A stretch of 64,000 nucleotides of DNA from Corynebacterium aurimucosum ATCC 700975 (GCF_007672725.1 NZ_VDTC01000002.1:124001-188000); one strand, 5' to 3'; positions 37,981 to 48,238 are shown, numbered from the stretch's first letter. Program-made: numbers and translations. The notes: generated by a model not told the origin, from the sequence alone.

Positions 37981-38907
37981 CTACTGTCCTTCCACGATGC
38001 GCAATGCCTGCGGCGTCGTCTCGGCCGCAGCATCGAGCCACTGGATCCGCTTGTCGCGGTTGAACCAGGAGCGCTGGCGGCGCACATAGCGGCGGGTTCC
38101 GGTAATGGTGCGCTCCACTGCTTCTTCCCATGTCAGCTCGCCGCGCTGGGCTTGCAGCACCTGTGCGTAGCCGATCGCCCGGCCTGCTGTGGAGTCAGCC
38201 TTCAGACCGTGGGCTTGGAGGTTTTCAACTTCCTCCACGAGCCCTTTATCGAACATGAGGCGGCTGCGCAGCTCAATGCGTGGGTTCAGCCAGTTGGATT
38301 CCGTGCGCAGACCGAGGATTATCGTCCCCCACCGGGGCGGGGCGTTCTTCGGTGGCTGGCTGGCTTTGAAGGGCTTCCCAGTAAGCTCGATAACCTCCAG
38401 CGCGCGCACGGTGCGGCGCGGGTCTTTGTCCTCGATGATGGCTGCGGCCGCTGGGTCCACAGCGGCCAGCTCCGCGTGCAGAGCATCGGTACCAATCTCT
38501 TGGCGCCGGGCCTCCCAGCGGGCCCGCACCTGCGGGTCAGTGGGTGGGAATTGCCAGTTATCCACGAGCGATTGAACATACAGCATGGAGCCGCCCACCA
38601 GGATCGGGGTTTTACCGCGTGCACGGATGCCGTCAATATCCGCGATGGCGGAGGCCTGATAGCGCGCTACCGACGCCGTTTCCGTCACGTCCCACACATC
38701 CAGCTGATGGTGCGGAATGCCTTCACGTTCCTCCATTGTCAGCTTGGCTGTGCCAATATCCATGCCCCGGTAGAGCTGCATCGAGTCGACGTTGACAACT
38801 TCCCCGTCGAGCTCGTGGGCCAGGGCTACCCCGAGCGCTGATTTCCCGGAGGCCGTCGGGCCCACCACCGCGATAGGGGTTGGGCCGGGTGCTTGAATAT
38901 CAGGCAT
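37981..38907 (-). CDS. miaA: tRNA dimethylallyltransferase
   Basis: This is a 308-residue protein starting [26 protein letters not shown] (P-loop GPTASGKS), followed by the [15 protein letters not shown] signature and the later [16 protein letters not shown]. It attaches the dimethylallyl group to A37 of tRNAs, the substrate for MiaB encoded nearby. Its ATG overlaps the upstream stop codon as TAATG, indicating translational coupling with the gene at 38907-39539. Confidence 0.96.
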   Translation of the reverse strand: MPDIQAPGPTPIAVVGPTASGKSALGVALAHELDGEVVNVDSMQLYRGMDIGTAKLTMEEREGIPHHQLDVWDVTETASVARYQASAIADIDGIRARGKTPILVGGSMLYVQSLVDNWQFPPTDPQVRARWEARRQEIGTDALHAELAAVDPAAAAIIEDKDPRRTVRALEVIELTGKPFKASQPPKNAPPRWGTIILGLRTESNWLNPRIELRSRLMFDKGLVEEVENLQAHGLKADSTAGRAIGYAQVLQAQRGELTWEEAVERTITGTRRYVRRQRSWFNRDKRIQWLDAAAETTPQALRIVEGQ

Positions 38908-39539
38908 TAGCACTGCCACCCCGCCACATAGCGTCCTACCCCCAGGGTTGAATCCGCCGCCCGCAGTTCCGCGTGACGCGGGTGCACGCTTGCCAGCTGC
39001 GCCCAGAGGCTCGTCTCGAGCACACCGGCAGCACGGAGGCGCTCTTCGTCGCAGTGGCCTTCCCCTCCCGCTAGGATGCTTTCGCACCACAGGTGTGCAT
39101 CCCGTGCGCCATCGACAAGCGCAAGCGGCGCGCGCTCGGTCAGGCCGGCCGAACCGTCAACGCAGACCACAGTCAAGCGCCCGGGGCGAACCTCACCGAG
39201 CTCAGCGCGAGAATCCTCCACCACGGAGCCCGGTTCATCGGAAGTGAGATTAAGCGCACGGCTAAGCACGTAGCGGGCCATGATTTCCGGAAGGAAATTC
39301 CCGCCGCCGACGTTGACCTGCGGTGCTCCCCATGCTTTCAAGCTCCCTGTGTGCTCGGTACGCCAGCGCACATCGCGCGATCCCACAATGTCCACCTGGA
39401 GGGGGCTGCTGCCGCTCACGCGTGCGGCATCACGGACCAGCTCGCACGCAGCACTGAGCAGCGCACGCGAGGCATCATCGCTGGGTGAGAGTTCTTCCGC
39501 CAAGGCCGGTGAGGCTGGCATAATCATGAGATTCTGCAT
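38907..39539 (-). CDS. Conserved protein of unknown function upstream of miaA
   Basis: This is a 210-residue soluble protein beginning [20 protein letters not shown]. It has an alpha/beta pattern with [36 protein letters not shown] and [11 protein letters not shown]. The middle recalls class III extradiol dioxygenase-type proteins adjacent to miaA in actinobacteria, but no catalytic set is certain. GGGAG precedes ATG 39539. It is the first gene of the miaA-dapF operon and overlaps miaA by one base. Confidence 0.7.
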   Translation of the reverse strand: MQNLMIMPASPALAEELSPSDDASRALLSAACELVRDAARVSGSSPLQVDIVGSRDVRWRTEHTGSLKAWGAPQVNVGGGNFLPEIMARYVLSRALNLTSDEPGSVVEDSRAELGEVRPGRLTVVCVDGSAGLTERAPLALVDGARDAHLWCESILAGGEGHCDEERLRAAGVLETSLWAQLASVHPRHAELRAADSTLGVGRYVAGWQC

Positions 39540-39670
39540 CGACTCCCATCCTATAAGGTTAGTTTTTCGGGGTTAACACGCGGCTGCGCGGCTGAAACGG
39601 TAGTGTTGTGTGACATAAGTTCTGGCAGCCGTGTCGCGCGGCGCGATAGTACCGAAGGTGGTTTCCTACC

Positions 39671-40987
39671 ATGTCCGCTATTCCTTCCCCTGGAGCCATG
39701 CCCCGCAAGGGTTCTCGCCCCGGCCCAACTCCTTCCGCCCCGACAGCTCGCCCGGTGCAGCCCGTGAAGAACGATCCCACTCAGTGGGGCCGCGTTGATG
39801 CTGATGGTTCGGTTTATGTCAAAGCACCCGGGGGCGAACGCAAGATCGGTGAATGGCAGGCGGGTACTCCCGAAGAAGGCCTAGCGCATTTTGGCGCGCG
39901 CTACGATGATCTGTCTACCGAAATCGAGCTGCTGGAATCCCGCCTGAATGCACATCCGGGCGATGCAGCATCGATTAAGGCTACCGCGGCAGAGCTGCGA
40001 GAGTCCCTGCCCACGCAGGCGGTAATTGGTGATATCGCAGCCTTGGATCAGCGCCTGGGCACCGTCATCGAGCATTCCGTCGAAGCCGGCGAGCAAGCAC
40101 AGGCCGATAAGGCCCGCCGCCGCGAGGAGGCAATCGCAAAGAAGGAGAAGCTCGCCGCAGAGGCCGAGGACATCGCCGCTAACTCGACAGAGTGGAAGGC
40201 CGCCGGCGACCGCATCCGCGCCATCCTCGAGGAATGGAAGCAGATCCGCGGCATCGACCGTCACACGGATGATGCCTTGTGGAAGCGCTACTCCCGCGCC
40301 CGCGATTCCTTCAACCGCCGCCGCGGCTCGCACTTCGCTGAGCTCGACCGCAACCGCGCTGCTGCCCGCGCCAAGAAGGAAGAATTGGTTGAGCGCGCAG
40401 AAGCCATCAAGGAATCCACCAACTGGGGTGAGACGGCGCGCGCTTACCGCGACCTCATGACGGAGTGGAAGGCCGCTGGCCGCGCGCCGCGCGAGATCGA
40501 TGACAAGCTCTGGGCCCGCTTCCGCGCCGCGCAGGACCACTTCTTTAATGCCCGCAACGCCGTCAACGATGAGCGCGACAAGCAGTTCGCAGAGAACGCC
40601 GCCGCCAAGGACGCACTCATTGCGGAATATGACTCCCAGATTGATCCCACCAAGTCGCTCGACGCGGCAAAGGCCAAGCTGCGAGAGCTGCAAGAAAAGT
40701 GGGAGGAGATTGGTTTCGTCCCACGCAATCAGGTGCGCGAGTTCGAGGCTAAGATTTCCGCTCTGGAAAAGCGCGTAAGCGATGCCGAGGATTCAGAGTG
40801 GCGCCGGACCGATCCGGAGGCCCAGGCCCGCGTGGCTCAGTTCCAGGCCAAGGTGGATGACTTCACCGCTCAAGCAGAAGCAGCTGAGGCCAAGGGCAAT
40901 ACCAAGAAGGCAGAGGATCTGCGTACCCAGGCCAAGCAGTGGCAGGAGTTCGCGGATGCCGCCGCGGCTGCTGTCAACGGCAAGTAA
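39671..40987 (+). CDS. DUF349 domain protein (coiled-coil repeats)
   Basis: This is a 438-residue protein. After a Pro-rich start (residues 1-35) and a short beta segment (GRVDADGSVYVKAPGGERKIGEW), it is almost entirely helical with repeated DUF349 units: WKAAGDRIRAILEEWKQI, WGETARAYRDLMTEWKAAG and LRELQEKWEEIGFVPR, each ending near a K-L/W-x-R-F/Y motif. Rod-shaped, soluble and abundant in actinobacteria; function unproven, with RNA or ribosome association sometimes proposed. It is divergent from the miaA operon. Confidence 0.85.
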   Translation: MSAIPSPGAMPRKGSRPGPTPSAPTARPVQPVKNDPTQWGRVDADGSVYVKAPGGERKIGEWQAGTPEEGLAHFGARYDDLSTEIELLESRLNAHPGDAASIKATAAELRESLPTQAVIGDIAALDQRLGTVIEHSVEAGEQAQADKARRREEAIAKKEKLAAEAEDIAANSTEWKAAGDRIRAILEEWKQIRGIDRHTDDALWKRYSRARDSFNRRRGSHFAELDRNRAAARAKKEELVERAEAIKESTNWGETARAYRDLMTEWKAAGRAPREIDDKLWARFRAAQDHFFNARNAVNDERDKQFAENAAAKDALIAEYDSQIDPTKSLDAAKAKLRELQEKWEEIGFVPRNQVREFEAKISALEKRVSDAEDSEWRRTDPEAQARVAQFQAKVDDFTAQAEAAEAKGNTKKAEDLRTQAKQWQEFADAAAAAVNGK

Positions 40988-41005
40988 GCGCGCTGCGTAG
41001 CCTGA

Positions 41006-42082
41006 GTGTTCGTTCACATCGTCGCCCCGCCGGGCTCGGCACACGCTGAGCCCGCTGACTGTCTCCGCAGCTTCGTCTTCGACGCTAACCTTGCCGCGCA
41101 AGAGGCCAGCGGTGATCCCGCAGCCAGTGGCTCTCCACGTCGCGTGCTCCAGCGTCTCCAAGGTTCTACGGAGTCACGCACCTACCTCTTTGGTCTGACA
41201 GACTCCGTCTTGGGCCCAGCTGGAGAGTTAGGCTTGCCAGTTATTTCGGCCGCCGAGCCCAGCCCGGAAATTGACTTCGACGGTTTCATCCACATCTCGC
41301 TTCCGCTTTTGGAAGAGACAGATAACGCCGACATCGAGTGCGTCCTCGCCGCCGATCTCCTCCCGCTGCCTGGGGAAGAGCTGGAGCCGGAAGCCCTCGA
41401 GGTCACGCGGATCTTGGCCCGCGAAGCCCTCCGCCTTACCCGCCAGCTAGGCCGCAAGAATGCCCAGGTTGGCATGCTGTACCCGCCGGACGCGGACTAC
41501 TCATACGATCCGATGTCGCAGGCCTACCTCGAACTGGGCTTTCGCCAGAAGCACGCCGAGCGCCAGATGTACATCGACATCGCTGCCACCTCCCCGGTCC
41601 TCGGCGCGCACGTCTGGCCGGACTACGACATTCCGGATGCACTGCTTGACGACGTCCTCCGCTTGCTCACCCTCGCCTCCACCGACGCGGTCTACGGTGA
41701 CTTGAGCGTCGAGCCCATCGTGTGGACGCGGCAGCGCCTCAAGGAGGCCCACGCCCGACTGCGCTCCCGCGGAGCGCACACTCTGCTCGTGGGTATTCTC
41801 GACCAAGGTAATGTCGTCGCCCTCACGGAGCTCTCCCGCCACGGCGATGCAGACCCCGAGGTGTGCGAGTGGACGCTCACAGTGACTGACCGTGAATACC
41901 GACGCCGCGGGTTCGCCACGCGCGCCAAACAGCACGCTCAGTACGCAGTGGCGCACCACTGGCCCACCGTGCGCCGTGCGTACTGCTCAGTGGCCCAGGC
42001 CGATCCAGCGATGAACGCGCTGTATGCCCGCCTTGGGGCGCACGTCATCTCCGCCAGCAGCGCCTACGAGCTCACCGTGTAA
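41006..42082 (+). CDS. GNAT-family N-acetyltransferase
   Basis: This is a 358-residue protein with a GTG start 18 bp after the DUF349 gene. The C-terminal domain has the GNAT motif A in DREYRRRGFATRAKQ near residue 300 and the motif B region AYCSVAQADPAMNALYARLGA. The N-terminal half looks like a degenerate second GNAT fold, as in mycothiol synthase-type tandem proteins, though I see no specific MshD signature. The substrate is unknown. A terminator follows at 42105. Confidence 0.75.
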   Translation: MFVHIVAPPGSAHAEPADCLRSFVFDANLAAQEASGDPAASGSPRRVLQRLQGSTESRTYLFGLTDSVLGPAGELGLPVISAAEPSPEIDFDGFIHISLPLLEETDNADIECVLAADLLPLPGEELEPEALEVTRILAREALRLTRQLGRKNAQVGMLYPPDADYSYDPMSQAYLELGFRQKHAERQMYIDIAATSPVLGAHVWPDYDIPDALLDDVLRLLTLASTDAVYGDLSVEPIVWTRQRLKEAHARLRSRGAHTLLVGILDQGNVVALTELSRHGDADPEVCEWTLTVTDREYRRRGFATRAKQHAQYAVAHHWPTVRRAYCSVAQADPAMNALYARLGAHVISASSAYELTV

Positions 42083-42104
42083 ACGGAGCAGTCGGTGTAG
42101 CCAT

Positions 42105-42140
42105 GCACTCCACAACACGAATGGAGGAGTGCTTATTCTT
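42105..42140. terminator. Terminator between GNAT gene and Rv2732c-like gene
   Basis: GCACTCC (42105-42111) and GGAGTGC (42126-42132) form a 7-bp stem with a 14-nt loop, followed on the + strand by TTATTCTT. Convergent genes flank it. Confidence 0.75.
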
Positions 42141-42765
42141 CGCCCGGCTGGCTCTGGTGACGTGCGGCGGCGCGTGAGCGGCGGTCGTCGATAAGCAGCG
42201 GGTTCTGTTCCGCTGGAAGCGCGGTCGCGGCTTCGTTCTGCAGGACTCCCACGTGGTCAAGCTGCCCCGAGACTTCCCGCACGCGCTCAGCGGCGGCTAG
42301 CTGCTCAGGGCTGCGGCGCAACGCCACTTGGCAGTACACCAGGAAGGCCACCAACGTAGACACAGCGCCCACGTACATGCCAATAGATGCCCCCTCAGCG
42401 GCACCGCCGCGGTACCAGAATCCCCACAAGTTAACGAAAAAGGAGATGGTCACCATCATCCATGCAGCGAGAGCCACAGACGTCCGCCGCGTAAGGATCG
42501 TAGCGGTAGTCAGAATTCCCACGCCACCCAACGCTAACCAGGCGCTAACGGTCTCCATAAGTGAAATTCGCACTCCCTCGGCGGTTCCGCCTACGAAGAG
42601 TGCTTCCCATCCACGGGCGTCACCGGCATAAGGCAGAACCAGATACGCTACCCACGCCACGACAGACACGATGAGCGCATATTTGTGCTTTCCCAGTTCG
42701 ATGGTCTTCGCCGCGCGCTTTTCTGCGGCGACAGCATCGCGCACCTGCTTCAAGTCATCACTCAT
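42133..42765 (-). CDS. Rv2732c-family membrane protein
   Basis: This is a 210-residue protein with four hydrophobic segments (about residues 28-48, 72-90, 97-117 and 126-146), a charged N-terminus (MSDDLKQVRDAVAAEKRAAK) and a cytoplasmic C-terminal tail. The family is named after the M. tuberculosis gene next to miaB/recX; the same neighbourhood is seen here. Function is unknown. It lies 21 bp downstream of miaB and is probably in the recA operon. Confidence 0.8.
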   Translation of the reverse strand: MSDDLKQVRDAVAAEKRAAKTIELGKHKYALIVSVVAWVAYLVLPYAGDARGWEALFVGGTAEGVRISLMETVSAWLALGGVGILTTATILTRRTSVALAAWMMVTISFFVNLWGFWYRGGAAEGASIGMYVGAVSTLVAFLVYCQVALRRSPEQLAAAERVREVSGQLDHVGVLQNEAATALPAEQNPLLIDDRRSRAAARHQSQPGEE

Positions 42766-42786
42766 AGAATCGGAGCCTACTCCCTT

Positions 42787-44349
42787 CTAGCAGCCACAGG
42801 AATCAGCGGGAGCGCTGGGCTTGCCGACGCCCGGCAGGCCCAACCCCACCCCAATCGGTGCCGTGGTGGGGGTCTGCCCCGCAGCCGACATGTCGCCGGC
42901 CTTGGTGCGGCGGTGCTCACTGACACCGGAATCGGCCATGAGGAAGAAAGAGCCCGCATCCGTCACGGTGGTGTGCACGACATCGCCAGGGCGAATCTCC
43001 GCGGAGATGTCCTTGCCCTCACCATCGACGGGAGCAAAGTGAACGAGGCGGCCATCGCGAGCACGACCGGTAAGACGGTGGGTATCGGCGGACTTGCGGC
43101 CGCCTTCCGCCTGGACCAGGAGCTCCACGTCGGTGCCAATGAGCTTCGCGTTCTCCTCGGCCTGGATGGAGTCTTGGAGCGCTACGAGGCGCTCGAAGCG
43201 CTCCTGCACTACCTCCTTCGGGATCTGGTTCTCCATGACCGCAGCCGGGGTTCCCGGACGCGGCGAATACTGGAAGGTAAACGCGGAGGCAAAGCGGGCG
43301 CGACGCACCACATCCAGGGTGGCCTCAAAGTCCTCCTCCGTCTCACCGGGGAAGCCCACGATGATATCGGTGGTGATGGCGGCGTGCGGCATTTTCTCGC
43401 GCACTTCGTCGAGGATGCCTAGGAACTTCTTCGTGCGGTAGGAACGGCGCATGTCTTTGAGCACCTTGTCGGAGCCAGACTGCAGCGGCATGTGCAACTG
43501 TGGGCACACAGCCGGAGTCTCCGCCATGGCATCGATGACGTCGGAGGTGAACTCTGCCGGGTGCGGGGAAGTAAAGCGCAGGCGCTCAAGCCCCTCGATC
43601 TTGCCCACTTCCCGCAGCAGCTTGGAAAAGGCGAAGCGGTCTCGCGGCAGGTCCGGGTCAGCGAAATTGACGCCATAGGCATTGACGTTTTGGCCCAGCA
43701 ACGTCACCTCGGACACTCCCTGCTCCACCAAGGCCTGAACCTCTGCGAGGATGTCGCCAGGGCGGCGGTCCTCTTCCTTGCCGCGCAGGGAAGGAACGAT
43801 GCAGAAAGTACAGGTGTTATTGCAGCCCACGGAGACCGATACCCACCCGGCATAGGCGGACTCGCGCTTGGCCGGCAGCACGGAGGGAAAAGCCTCAAGC
43901 GCGTCGACGATTTCAACCTGGGCCTCATCATTGTGGCGGGCGCGTTCAAGAAGTGTCGGCAACGCCGCCATGTTGTGGGTGCCGAATACCGCATCGACCC
44001 ACGGCGCGTGGTCAAGGACTGTGTCCTTATCCTTTTGCGCCAAGCAGCCGCCCACAGCGATCTGCATGCCGGGGTGGTTTTCCTTCGTTTTCTTCAGCGC
44101 ACCTAGGGTTCCATACAAACGCTTGTCCGCGTTCTCACGCACAGCACAGGTGTTAAAGACTACGAGGTCAGGCTCGGCGCCATCCGGTGCCGCCGAGTAG
44201 CCGGCTTCCTCGAGCAAACCGGAGATGCGCTCGGAGTCATGAACGTTCATTTGGCAGCCGAAAGTCCGCACCTCATAGGTGCGGGGCTGAGTATTACTTA
44301 CGGGGGAGCTCACGGGGGGACATTCTAACTGGCCCATCCGGCTACTCAT
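42787..44349 (-). CDS. miaB: tRNA-2-methylthio-N6-dimethylallyladenosine synthase
   Basis: This is a 520-residue radical SAM methylthiotransferase. The N-terminal cluster ligands are in TFGCQMN, NTCAVRE and GGCLAQ; the radical SAM motif is CNNTCTFC near residue 175; a C-terminal TRAM domain follows. It adds the methylthio group to i6A37 made by MiaA. The ATG overlaps the recX stop as ATGA, supporting this start, though GTG codons 12 and 16 residues later are possible. The last residues are CGC-like (ADSCGC), unusual but present in corynebacteria. Confidence 0.95.
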   Translation of the reverse strand: MSSRMGQLECPPVSSPVSNTQPRTYEVRTFGCQMNVHDSERISGLLEEAGYSAAPDGAEPDLVVFNTCAVRENADKRLYGTLGALKKTKENHPGMQIAVGGCLAQKDKDTVLDHAPWVDAVFGTHNMAALPTLLERARHNDEAQVEIVDALEAFPSVLPAKRESAYAGWVSVSVGCNNTCTFCIVPSLRGKEEDRRPGDILAEVQALVEQGVSEVTLLGQNVNAYGVNFADPDLPRDRFAFSKLLREVGKIEGLERLRFTSPHPAEFTSDVIDAMAETPAVCPQLHMPLQSGSDKVLKDMRRSYRTKKFLGILDEVREKMPHAAITTDIIVGFPGETEEDFEATLDVVRRARFASAFTFQYSPRPGTPAAVMENQIPKEVVQERFERLVALQDSIQAEENAKLIGTDVELLVQAEGGRKSADTHRLTGRARDGRLVHFAPVDGEGKDISAEIRPGDVVHTTVTDAGSFFLMADSGVSEHRRTKAGDMSAAGQTPTTAPIGVGLGLPGVGKPSAPADSCGC

Positions 44350-44945
44350 AATGCCTTTAATTCGGCGATGCGCGCATCAAGAGCCTCGATGGATATGCGC
44401 ATGACAAGTTCCTGGTTGTAGCCGCGCCGCGCGAGCGTTCCCACGATGCGGCGCAGGAATTTGTCCCTTTGATGCCGGTCGGCCGGAACCTTTTTAAGCG
44501 TCCGTGCCTTCTTCTCCGCGACCTGGCGGGCGACAGCCTCTTCAGATTCTTCTGTAATCTGCTCTAAGGCTGCGGCCCGATCAGCGGCATCAACGCCCTT
44601 CTCCTTGAGCTCCACGTTGAGGGCTCGGGACGACTTGCCGCGCCGCGCATGACGCTGGCGAACCCATTCCTTGGCAAAGCTCGCGTCATCAACAAGGCCG
44701 ACATCTGCGAGGTCATCAACAACTTCCTCGACCACGTCGGGCTCGAAGTCCGCAGCAACGAGGCGGTCACGCAGTTCTTTGCGGGAACGCGCTCTCTGGT
44801 CCAGCAGACCGAGCGCACGAGAACGCACGGGAGCCTTCGCAGCTTCGGCTGCTGCATCAACCAGCTGCCCGCCCGCGTCACCTGATTCATAGGATTCGAG
44901 GGCCTGGCGCAGCTTCTCAATCTTCTCCGGTGAGGGTTGTGCCAT
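44346..44945 (-). CDS. recX: RecA regulatory protein RecX
   Basis: This is a 199-residue helical protein. The core [25 protein letters not shown] and [22 protein letters not shown] with two further tandem three-helix repeats is typical RecX. It inhibits RecA filament extension. It lies 9 bp after recA and overlaps miaB by 4 bp. The N-terminal ~40 residues are an extra Ala/Glu/Gly-rich tail. Confidence 0.93.
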   Translation of the reverse strand: MAQPSPEKIEKLRQALESYESGDAGGQLVDAAAEAAKAPVRSRALGLLDQRARSRKELRDRLVAADFEPDVVEEVVDDLADVGLVDDASFAKEWVRQRHARRGKSSRALNVELKEKGVDAADRAAALEQITEESEEAVARQVAEKKARTLKKVPADRHQRDKFLRRIVGTLARRGYNQELVMRISIEALDARIAELKAL

Positions 44946-44954
44946 TGATCCCGT

Positions 44955-46088
44955 TTAGTCGTCGTCGAAATCGACGTTCGGAACCAGATCCACAGACTCA
45001 TCCGTCAGCGGATCATCTGCTCCTGGCACATCCATGGCCACATTGTCGCCACTCTCAGCAGCGGCAGCACCCACACCAAGCTTGACAAAGATCTTCTTCT
45101 CAATCTCATCCGCCAGATCCGGATTGTCCTTGAGGAAGTTACGAGCCTTCTCCTTGCCTTGGCCCAGCTGGTCACCCTCATAGGTAAACCAGGAACCAGA
45201 CTTCTTGATGAAGCCATGCTCAACGCCGAGGTCAATGATGGAAGACTCGCGCGAAATACCTTCGCCATACATGATGTCAAACTCAGCGATCTTGAACGGC
45301 GGGGAGACCTTGTTCTTTACAACCTTGAGCTTGGTGCGGTTACCAATGGCATCCTGACCGTCCTTGAGGGTCTGAATGCGGCGAATATCGCAGCGTACCG
45401 AGGCGTAGAACTTCAGCGCCTTACCACCAGTCGTGGTTTCCGGCGATCCAAACATGACGCCGATCTTCTCACGGAGCTGGTTGATGAAGATGGCGGTGGT
45501 CCCCGAGTTATACAGAGCACCCGTCATCTTGCGCAGCGCCTGGGACATGAGACGAGCCTGGAGGCCAACATGGCTATCACCCATCTCACCTTCGATCTCC
45601 GCCTTGGGGGTCAGGGCAGCAACCGAGTCAATCACGATGATGTCAATGGCGCCAGAGCGCACGAGCATATCGGCGATTTCCAAAGCCTGCTCACCAGTAT
45701 CCGGTTGGGAGACCAGCAGGTTATCGGTATCAACGCCAAGCAGTCGTGCATACTCCGGATCGAGAGCGTGCTCAGCATCGATGAAGGCCGCAATACCGCC
45801 AGTCTTCTGCGCCGATGCAATAGCGTGCAGGGCAACGGTGGTCTTACCCGAGGATTCCGGACCATAAATCTCCACGATGCGGCCACGCGGGAAGCCGCCG
45901 ACGCCCAATGCGATATCGATGGCCGTATTACCGGAGGAAATAGCCTGGATTGGCGGGCGATCATCATCACCCAGGCGCATAACGGCGCCTTTACCAAAAT
46001 CCTTCTCAATCATCGCCATGGCAGCGTCAAGGGCTTTTTGACGATCATTGCCCTTGCTCGCTGCCGAGGACTTCTTCTTCGTAGCCAT
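44955..46088 (-). CDS. recA: Recombinase RecA
   Basis: This is a 377-residue protein. Walker A is GPESSGKTT near residue 75, and the MAW-type motif IINQLRE-like ([18 protein letters not shown]) and L2 loop [12 protein letters not shown] follow. An acidic C-terminal tail ends at VDFDDD. It drives homologous recombination and LexA autocleavage. No intein is present. The upstream region carries a LexA-like box at 46269-46284. Confidence 0.98.
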   Translation of the reverse strand: MATKKKSSAASKGNDRQKALDAAMAMIEKDFGKGAVMRLGDDDRPPIQAISSGNTAIDIALGVGGFPRGRIVEIYGPESSGKTTVALHAIASAQKTGGIAAFIDAEHALDPEYARLLGVDTDNLLVSQPDTGEQALEIADMLVRSGAIDIIVIDSVAALTPKAEIEGEMGDSHVGLQARLMSQALRKMTGALYNSGTTAIFINQLREKIGVMFGSPETTTGGKALKFYASVRCDIRRIQTLKDGQDAIGNRTKLKVVKNKVSPPFKIAEFDIMYGEGISRESSIIDLGVEHGFIKKSGSWFTYEGDQLGQGKEKARNFLKDNPDLADEIEKKIFVKLGVGAAAAESGDNVAMDVPGADDPLTDESVDLVPNVDFDDD

Positions 46089-46268
46089 TCATTTCCTCAC
46101 TATCGTGCGTCAGTTGTAGTGCGTTCTTACGCGTTAATTAAAAGTGGCACCTAATTAGACTGCCACGTGGCAGCTGAGGTTCCCTGGCGCGACTCAAACA
46201 GCCTTAGCGCCCTCTCCTCAAGCCACGAAGTCACCCTAACGTGCCCGCCGGACCACGTCCCACAATAC

Positions 46269-46284
46269 ACACACAAGTGTTCGA
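46269..46284 (-). promoter_or_regulatory. Candidate LexA box upstream of recA
   Basis: On the minus strand the site reads TCGAACACTTGTGTGT; the left half and centre match the LexA consensus TCGAACANNNGTTCGA and the right half is degenerate. It is about 180 nt upstream of the recA start, so a long leader is implied. Confidence 0.5.
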
Positions 46285-46326
46285 TTTTCCATTTCGCCCA
46301 AGCGCGTGTCCCAGCAACAGCCTCCA

Positions 46327-46848
46327 CTACTGAAGTACCCAAGGACCGTCCTGCTCTTGCCGCGAGAAGGTCACCTTCTCAGCAGTCTGAAGAACGGCCA
46401 CCTCCTCCCCTAATGAGCTGCAAACATCCAGGTCATCAAGGTCAGCCCTGCTACTCATATACTTGGAATACCCCGGCCCTTGCACATCACGGTAGAGCTC
46501 AACGCTACCCGCCGCCGGTGGCACCCACTCATCATCCTCATCTGTACCTCCCTGCCAGGTTCCATCGCTGGCGGCGAGGACATCCCTTTCGGCAGCGCCA
46601 GGGCAAATAATGATCACCCGTTCATACTCCGAATCGAAGATGTCACCGATCGGCATGTCTACGCTTCCCGGCTCCCTTTCCTCGACCCCAGCGGCCTCAT
46701 CGATATTTTCGATGACATTCGCGGAATTCACCAACGAACATCCAGCTAGGCCGCCTATGACCGCACCGGAAAGAAGTACTACTGCCCCATAGCGCGCCCT
46801 AAGGCACCCTAAACCCTTAAGCCACGCTTGTTTCTGCCCAATTTCCAT
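46327..46848 (-). CDS. Predicted lipoprotein of unknown function
   Basis: This protein of about 173 residues begins MEIGQKQAWLKGLGCLRARY. A basic n-region, the hydrophobic AVVLLSGAVIGG and lipobox LAGC (near residue 37) predict export and lipidation. The mature part is acidic (DEDDEWVPPAAGSVELYRD) and contains two more Cys residues (IIICPGAAERD and DVCSSLGEE), possibly a disulfide. No family is recognised. No clear Shine-Dalgarno is present; an ATG 19 codons upstream is less likely. It is convergent with nothing and divergent from bioY. Confidence 0.6.
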   Translation of the reverse strand: MEIGQKQAWLKGLGCLRARYGAVVLLSGAVIGGLAGCSLVNSANVIENIDEAAGVEEREPGSVDMPIGDIFDSEYERVIIICPGAAERDVLAASDGTWQGGTDEDDEWVPPAAGSVELYRDVQGPGYSKYMSSRADLDDLDVCSSLGEEVAVLQTAEKVTFSRQEQDGPWVLQ

Positions 46849-46898
46849 GCACCAAAGATACCCCGTTCGGGGTGGATGCGCCGCCCAAATTACGTGCT

Positions 46899-46911
46899 TG
46901 AACACTGTTCA
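46899..46911. promoter_or_regulatory. BioQ-type operator upstream of bioY
   Basis: TGAACACTGTTCA is a perfect palindrome (extended by one T/A pair on each side, 46898-46912), matching the TGAAC-N3-GTTAC/GTTCA pattern described for the corynebacterial biotin repressor BioQ. It overlaps a possible promoter (TTGAAC 46898-46903, 16 nt, TATTTG 46920-46925) 50 bp before bioY. Confidence 0.75.
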
Positions 46912-46959
46912 AAAGGTGCTATTTGCTGCACAGTTATCCCACTGGATAAACTTTGGCCC

Positions 46960-47535
46960 ATGAAAAAGAATTCCGTCGCGACTGACATCGCGTACGTCGC
47001 GGTCTTTACCGCGCTCATCATAGTCTTTGCTTTTGTCTCTATCCCCACTCCCACCGCGGGCGTGCCCATCGTTCTTCAAAACGCGGTTATCATCCTCGCG
47101 GGTCTGGTCCTCGGCGGCCGCCGCGGCCTCTTCGTAGGCCTGCTCTTCATTGCCCTCGGCCTCGTTGGCCTTCCCATCCTCGCCGGCGGACGTAGCGCGT
47201 TGAGCGCTCTCGCCGGCCCCACGGTTGGCTACCTCGTTGGTTATGTGGTTGCCCCGGCCATCGCCGGACTCATCGCCTACCGCGCCCCGCGCAACAAGGG
47301 TGGAATGACGCTCGTCCTCGCTATCGCCGGCGTCGTTGGCCTCGCCGTCCAGTACTTCTGCGGAATTCTCGGCCTGATGTACCGCTCTGACATGTCCTTC
47401 GGTGCAGCCACCATCGCCCAGGGGCCATTCCTCATCCCCGATCTCATCAAGGTCGCCGTAATGGTTGTCATTGCGGTCGGCGTCCACGCAGCGTTCCCAG
47501 ACCTGATGGGCCGACGCACCGCTAAGGCGAAGTAG
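46960..47535 (+). CDS. bioY: Biotin ECF transporter substrate-binding component BioY
   Basis: This is a 191-residue protein, MKKNSVATDIAYVAVFTALI onward, with six membrane segments. The conserved BioY features ALIIVFAFVSIPTPTAGVPIVLQN and GRRGLFVGLLFIALGLVGLPILAGG(R)S are clear. It is the S component binding biotin. It starts the bioY-bioM-bioN operon under a BioQ-type operator; this organism probably depends on biotin uptake. Confidence 0.94.
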   Translation: MKKNSVATDIAYVAVFTALIIVFAFVSIPTPTAGVPIVLQNAVIILAGLVLGGRRGLFVGLLFIALGLVGLPILAGGRSALSALAGPTVGYLVGYVVAPAIAGLIAYRAPRNKGGMTLVLAIAGVVGLAVQYFCGILGLMYRSDMSFGAATIAQGPFLIPDLIKVAVMVVIAVGVHAAFPDLMGRRTAKAK

Positions 47536-47540
47536 CTCCC

Positions 47541-48233
47541 GTGCCGCTCATTGAATTCCGCAACGTGTCCGTCACCTTCGACGAGACGCCGGTGCTTAAC
47601 GACGTTTCCCTCAACTTGAGCGAACAACGCATCGGCATCATCGGCGCCAACGGCGGAGGCAAGTCAACCCTCGTCCGGCTCATCAATGGTCTTGGCGAGC
47701 CCTCACGCGGTGAGGTCTTGGTGGACAACATGGACGTCGCCAAGCACGGCAAAGAAATCCGGCGCCGCGTGGGATTCGTGTTCTCAGACGCCGAGAACCA
47801 GATCGTCATGCCGCAGGTACGCGATGACGTGGAATTCTCCCTGCGCCGCCTCAAGCTGCCTCGGGAGGAACGCACCGCGCGTGTCGACGCCGCCCTCAGA
47901 CGCTTCGGCCTCGACGCCCTGGCCGAGCAATCCCCGCACTCGCTCTCCGGCGGGCAGAAACAGCTCCTCGCGCTGGCTGCGGTACTGGTCATGGAACCGA
48001 CCGTTATCATCGCCGACGAGCCGACAACCCTGCTGGATCTGCGCAACCGTGACCGCATTCGCCGCGAGTTTGACCGCCTGGAGCAGCAGCTGATCGTGGT
48101 TACCCACGACCTGGACTTCCTCTCCGACTTTGACCGCGTTCTGTGCATTGACGACCACCACGTAGCCGCCGATGGAACACCCGACGAGGTCATTCCCTTC
48201 TATACGAAGCTCATGGAATCCCGTCCCCTCTAG
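47541..48233 (+). CDS. bioM: Biotin ECF transporter ATPase BioM
   Basis: This is a 230-residue ABC ATPase with a GTG start, 5 nt after bioY. Walker A GANGGGKSTL, Q-loop GFVFSDAENQIVMP, signature LSGGQKQLLALAAVL, Walker B VIIADEPTT and the switch His in VVTHDLDFL are all present. It energises the ECF transporter with BioN. Confidence 0.95.
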   Translation: MPLIEFRNVSVTFDETPVLNDVSLNLSEQRIGIIGANGGGKSTLVRLINGLGEPSRGEVLVDNMDVAKHGKEIRRRVGFVFSDAENQIVMPQVRDDVEFSLRRLKLPREERTARVDAALRRFGLDALAEQSPHSLSGGQKQLLALAAVLVMEPTVIIADEPTTLLDLRNRDRIRREFDRLEQQLIVVTHDLDFLSDFDRVLCIDDHHVAADGTPDEVIPFYTKLMESRPL

Positions 48234-48238
48234 CGATC

